Assembly: GCA_964542965.1 (NCBI GenBank)
Contig: CAZIVH010000024.1
Location: 1-14,258, forward strand
Reading direction: 5' to 3'
Length of the DNA stretch: 14,258 bases
DNA from: CAJBLF01 sp964542965
GTDB taxonomy: Bacteria > Patescibacteriota > Gracilibacteria > Absconditabacterales > Absconditicoccaceae
Shown in pieces: positions 14,248-14,258 of the stretch. Made by a program: the position numbers and the translations under genes. The notes under the pieces were generated by a model. It saw only the letters and a list, made by a program, of their open reading frames with translations, was not told where the DNA came from and searched no databases. The number at the start of each line of letters is the position of its first letter. The stretch's first letter is position 1.

Positions 14248-14258
14248 ATCTAACGTTT
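14248..14258 (+). other. Left core of attC-like site 3 (cut by window end)
   Basis: ATCTAAC (14248-14254) is a perfect RYYYAAC and the exact reverse complement of the GTTAGAT right cores of sites 1 and 2. It is followed by GTTT, parallel to GTTC and GTAT after the left cores of sites 1 and 2. The hairpin and right core would lie outside the window. Confidence 0.5.

Larger units (their letters stand above)
12019..14258 (+). mobile_element. Putative integron gene cassette 2 (incomplete, runs off the window)
   Basis: It starts at the G/TT point of site 2 and should end inside the attC whose left core begins at 14248. At more than 2.2 kb it is large for a cassette. It holds three plus-strand genes and a doubtful minus-strand frame. 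I searched for internal GTTRRRY cores with paired left cores and found none convincing, so it may be one multi-gene cassette or two cassettes whose middle attC has decayed. Confidence 0.5.

Overview
The window reads coherently only if TGA is a sense codon for glycine (translation table 25). Gene after gene stays open through in-frame TGA and closes on TAA or TAG. In the RarA-like ATPase the TGA codons fall on glycines conserved in that family (sensor-1 IGATTENPS, the NGD motif, the EDIG motif). Code 25 is known from the candidate-phyla-radiation (CPR) lineages Absconditabacteria (SR1) and Gracilibacteria (BD1-5/GN02). The small gene set, membrane-anchored DsbA-like protein, repeat-bearing spacers and poor Shine-Dalgarno signals fit that group. 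I cannot choose between the two lineages from this window.

Left part, plus strand (1-4760): a secreted cysteine-rich protein with a TrbC/VirB2-like two-helix tail; a four-helix-bundle protein flanked by inverted microrepeat arms; a short metallo-beta-lactamase-fold-like protein without the metal motif; RarA/MgsA; then three tandem membrane-anchored paralogues, the last fused to a DsbA-type thioredoxin domain and followed by a terminator. From 4759 to 5045 lies a stretch with strong hairpins and no convincing gene.

Middle part, minus strand (5083-11143, read right to left): dCMP deaminase, a 92-aa membrane protein, a 166-aa anchored extracytoplasmic protein, a 548-aa surface protein with Ig-like and FN3-like regions, and a full-length valyl-tRNA synthetase homologue whose HIGH motif has become TSIS and whose KMSKS has become KISKK. 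It is probably not a working synthetase.

Right part (11266-14258): visibly AT-richer DNA organised like an integron cassette array. Two imperfect hairpins end in GTTAGAT (the GTTRRRY core of integron attC sites), carry matching left cores ending in AAC, and show long-left/short-right spacers. A third left core (ATCTAAC) starts at the window end. Cassette 1 carries a 2H phosphoesterase gene read against the array. Cassette 2 (over 2.2 kb) carries three plus-strand hypothetical genes and a doubtful minus-strand reading frame. Cassette genes use TGA as their main glycine codon (8 of 10 in each of two genes), so they come from, or are adapted to, code-25 hosts. No integrase is visible; this could be a cluster of attC sites lacking an integrase, or part of a complete integron. 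It is the most unusual system in the window.
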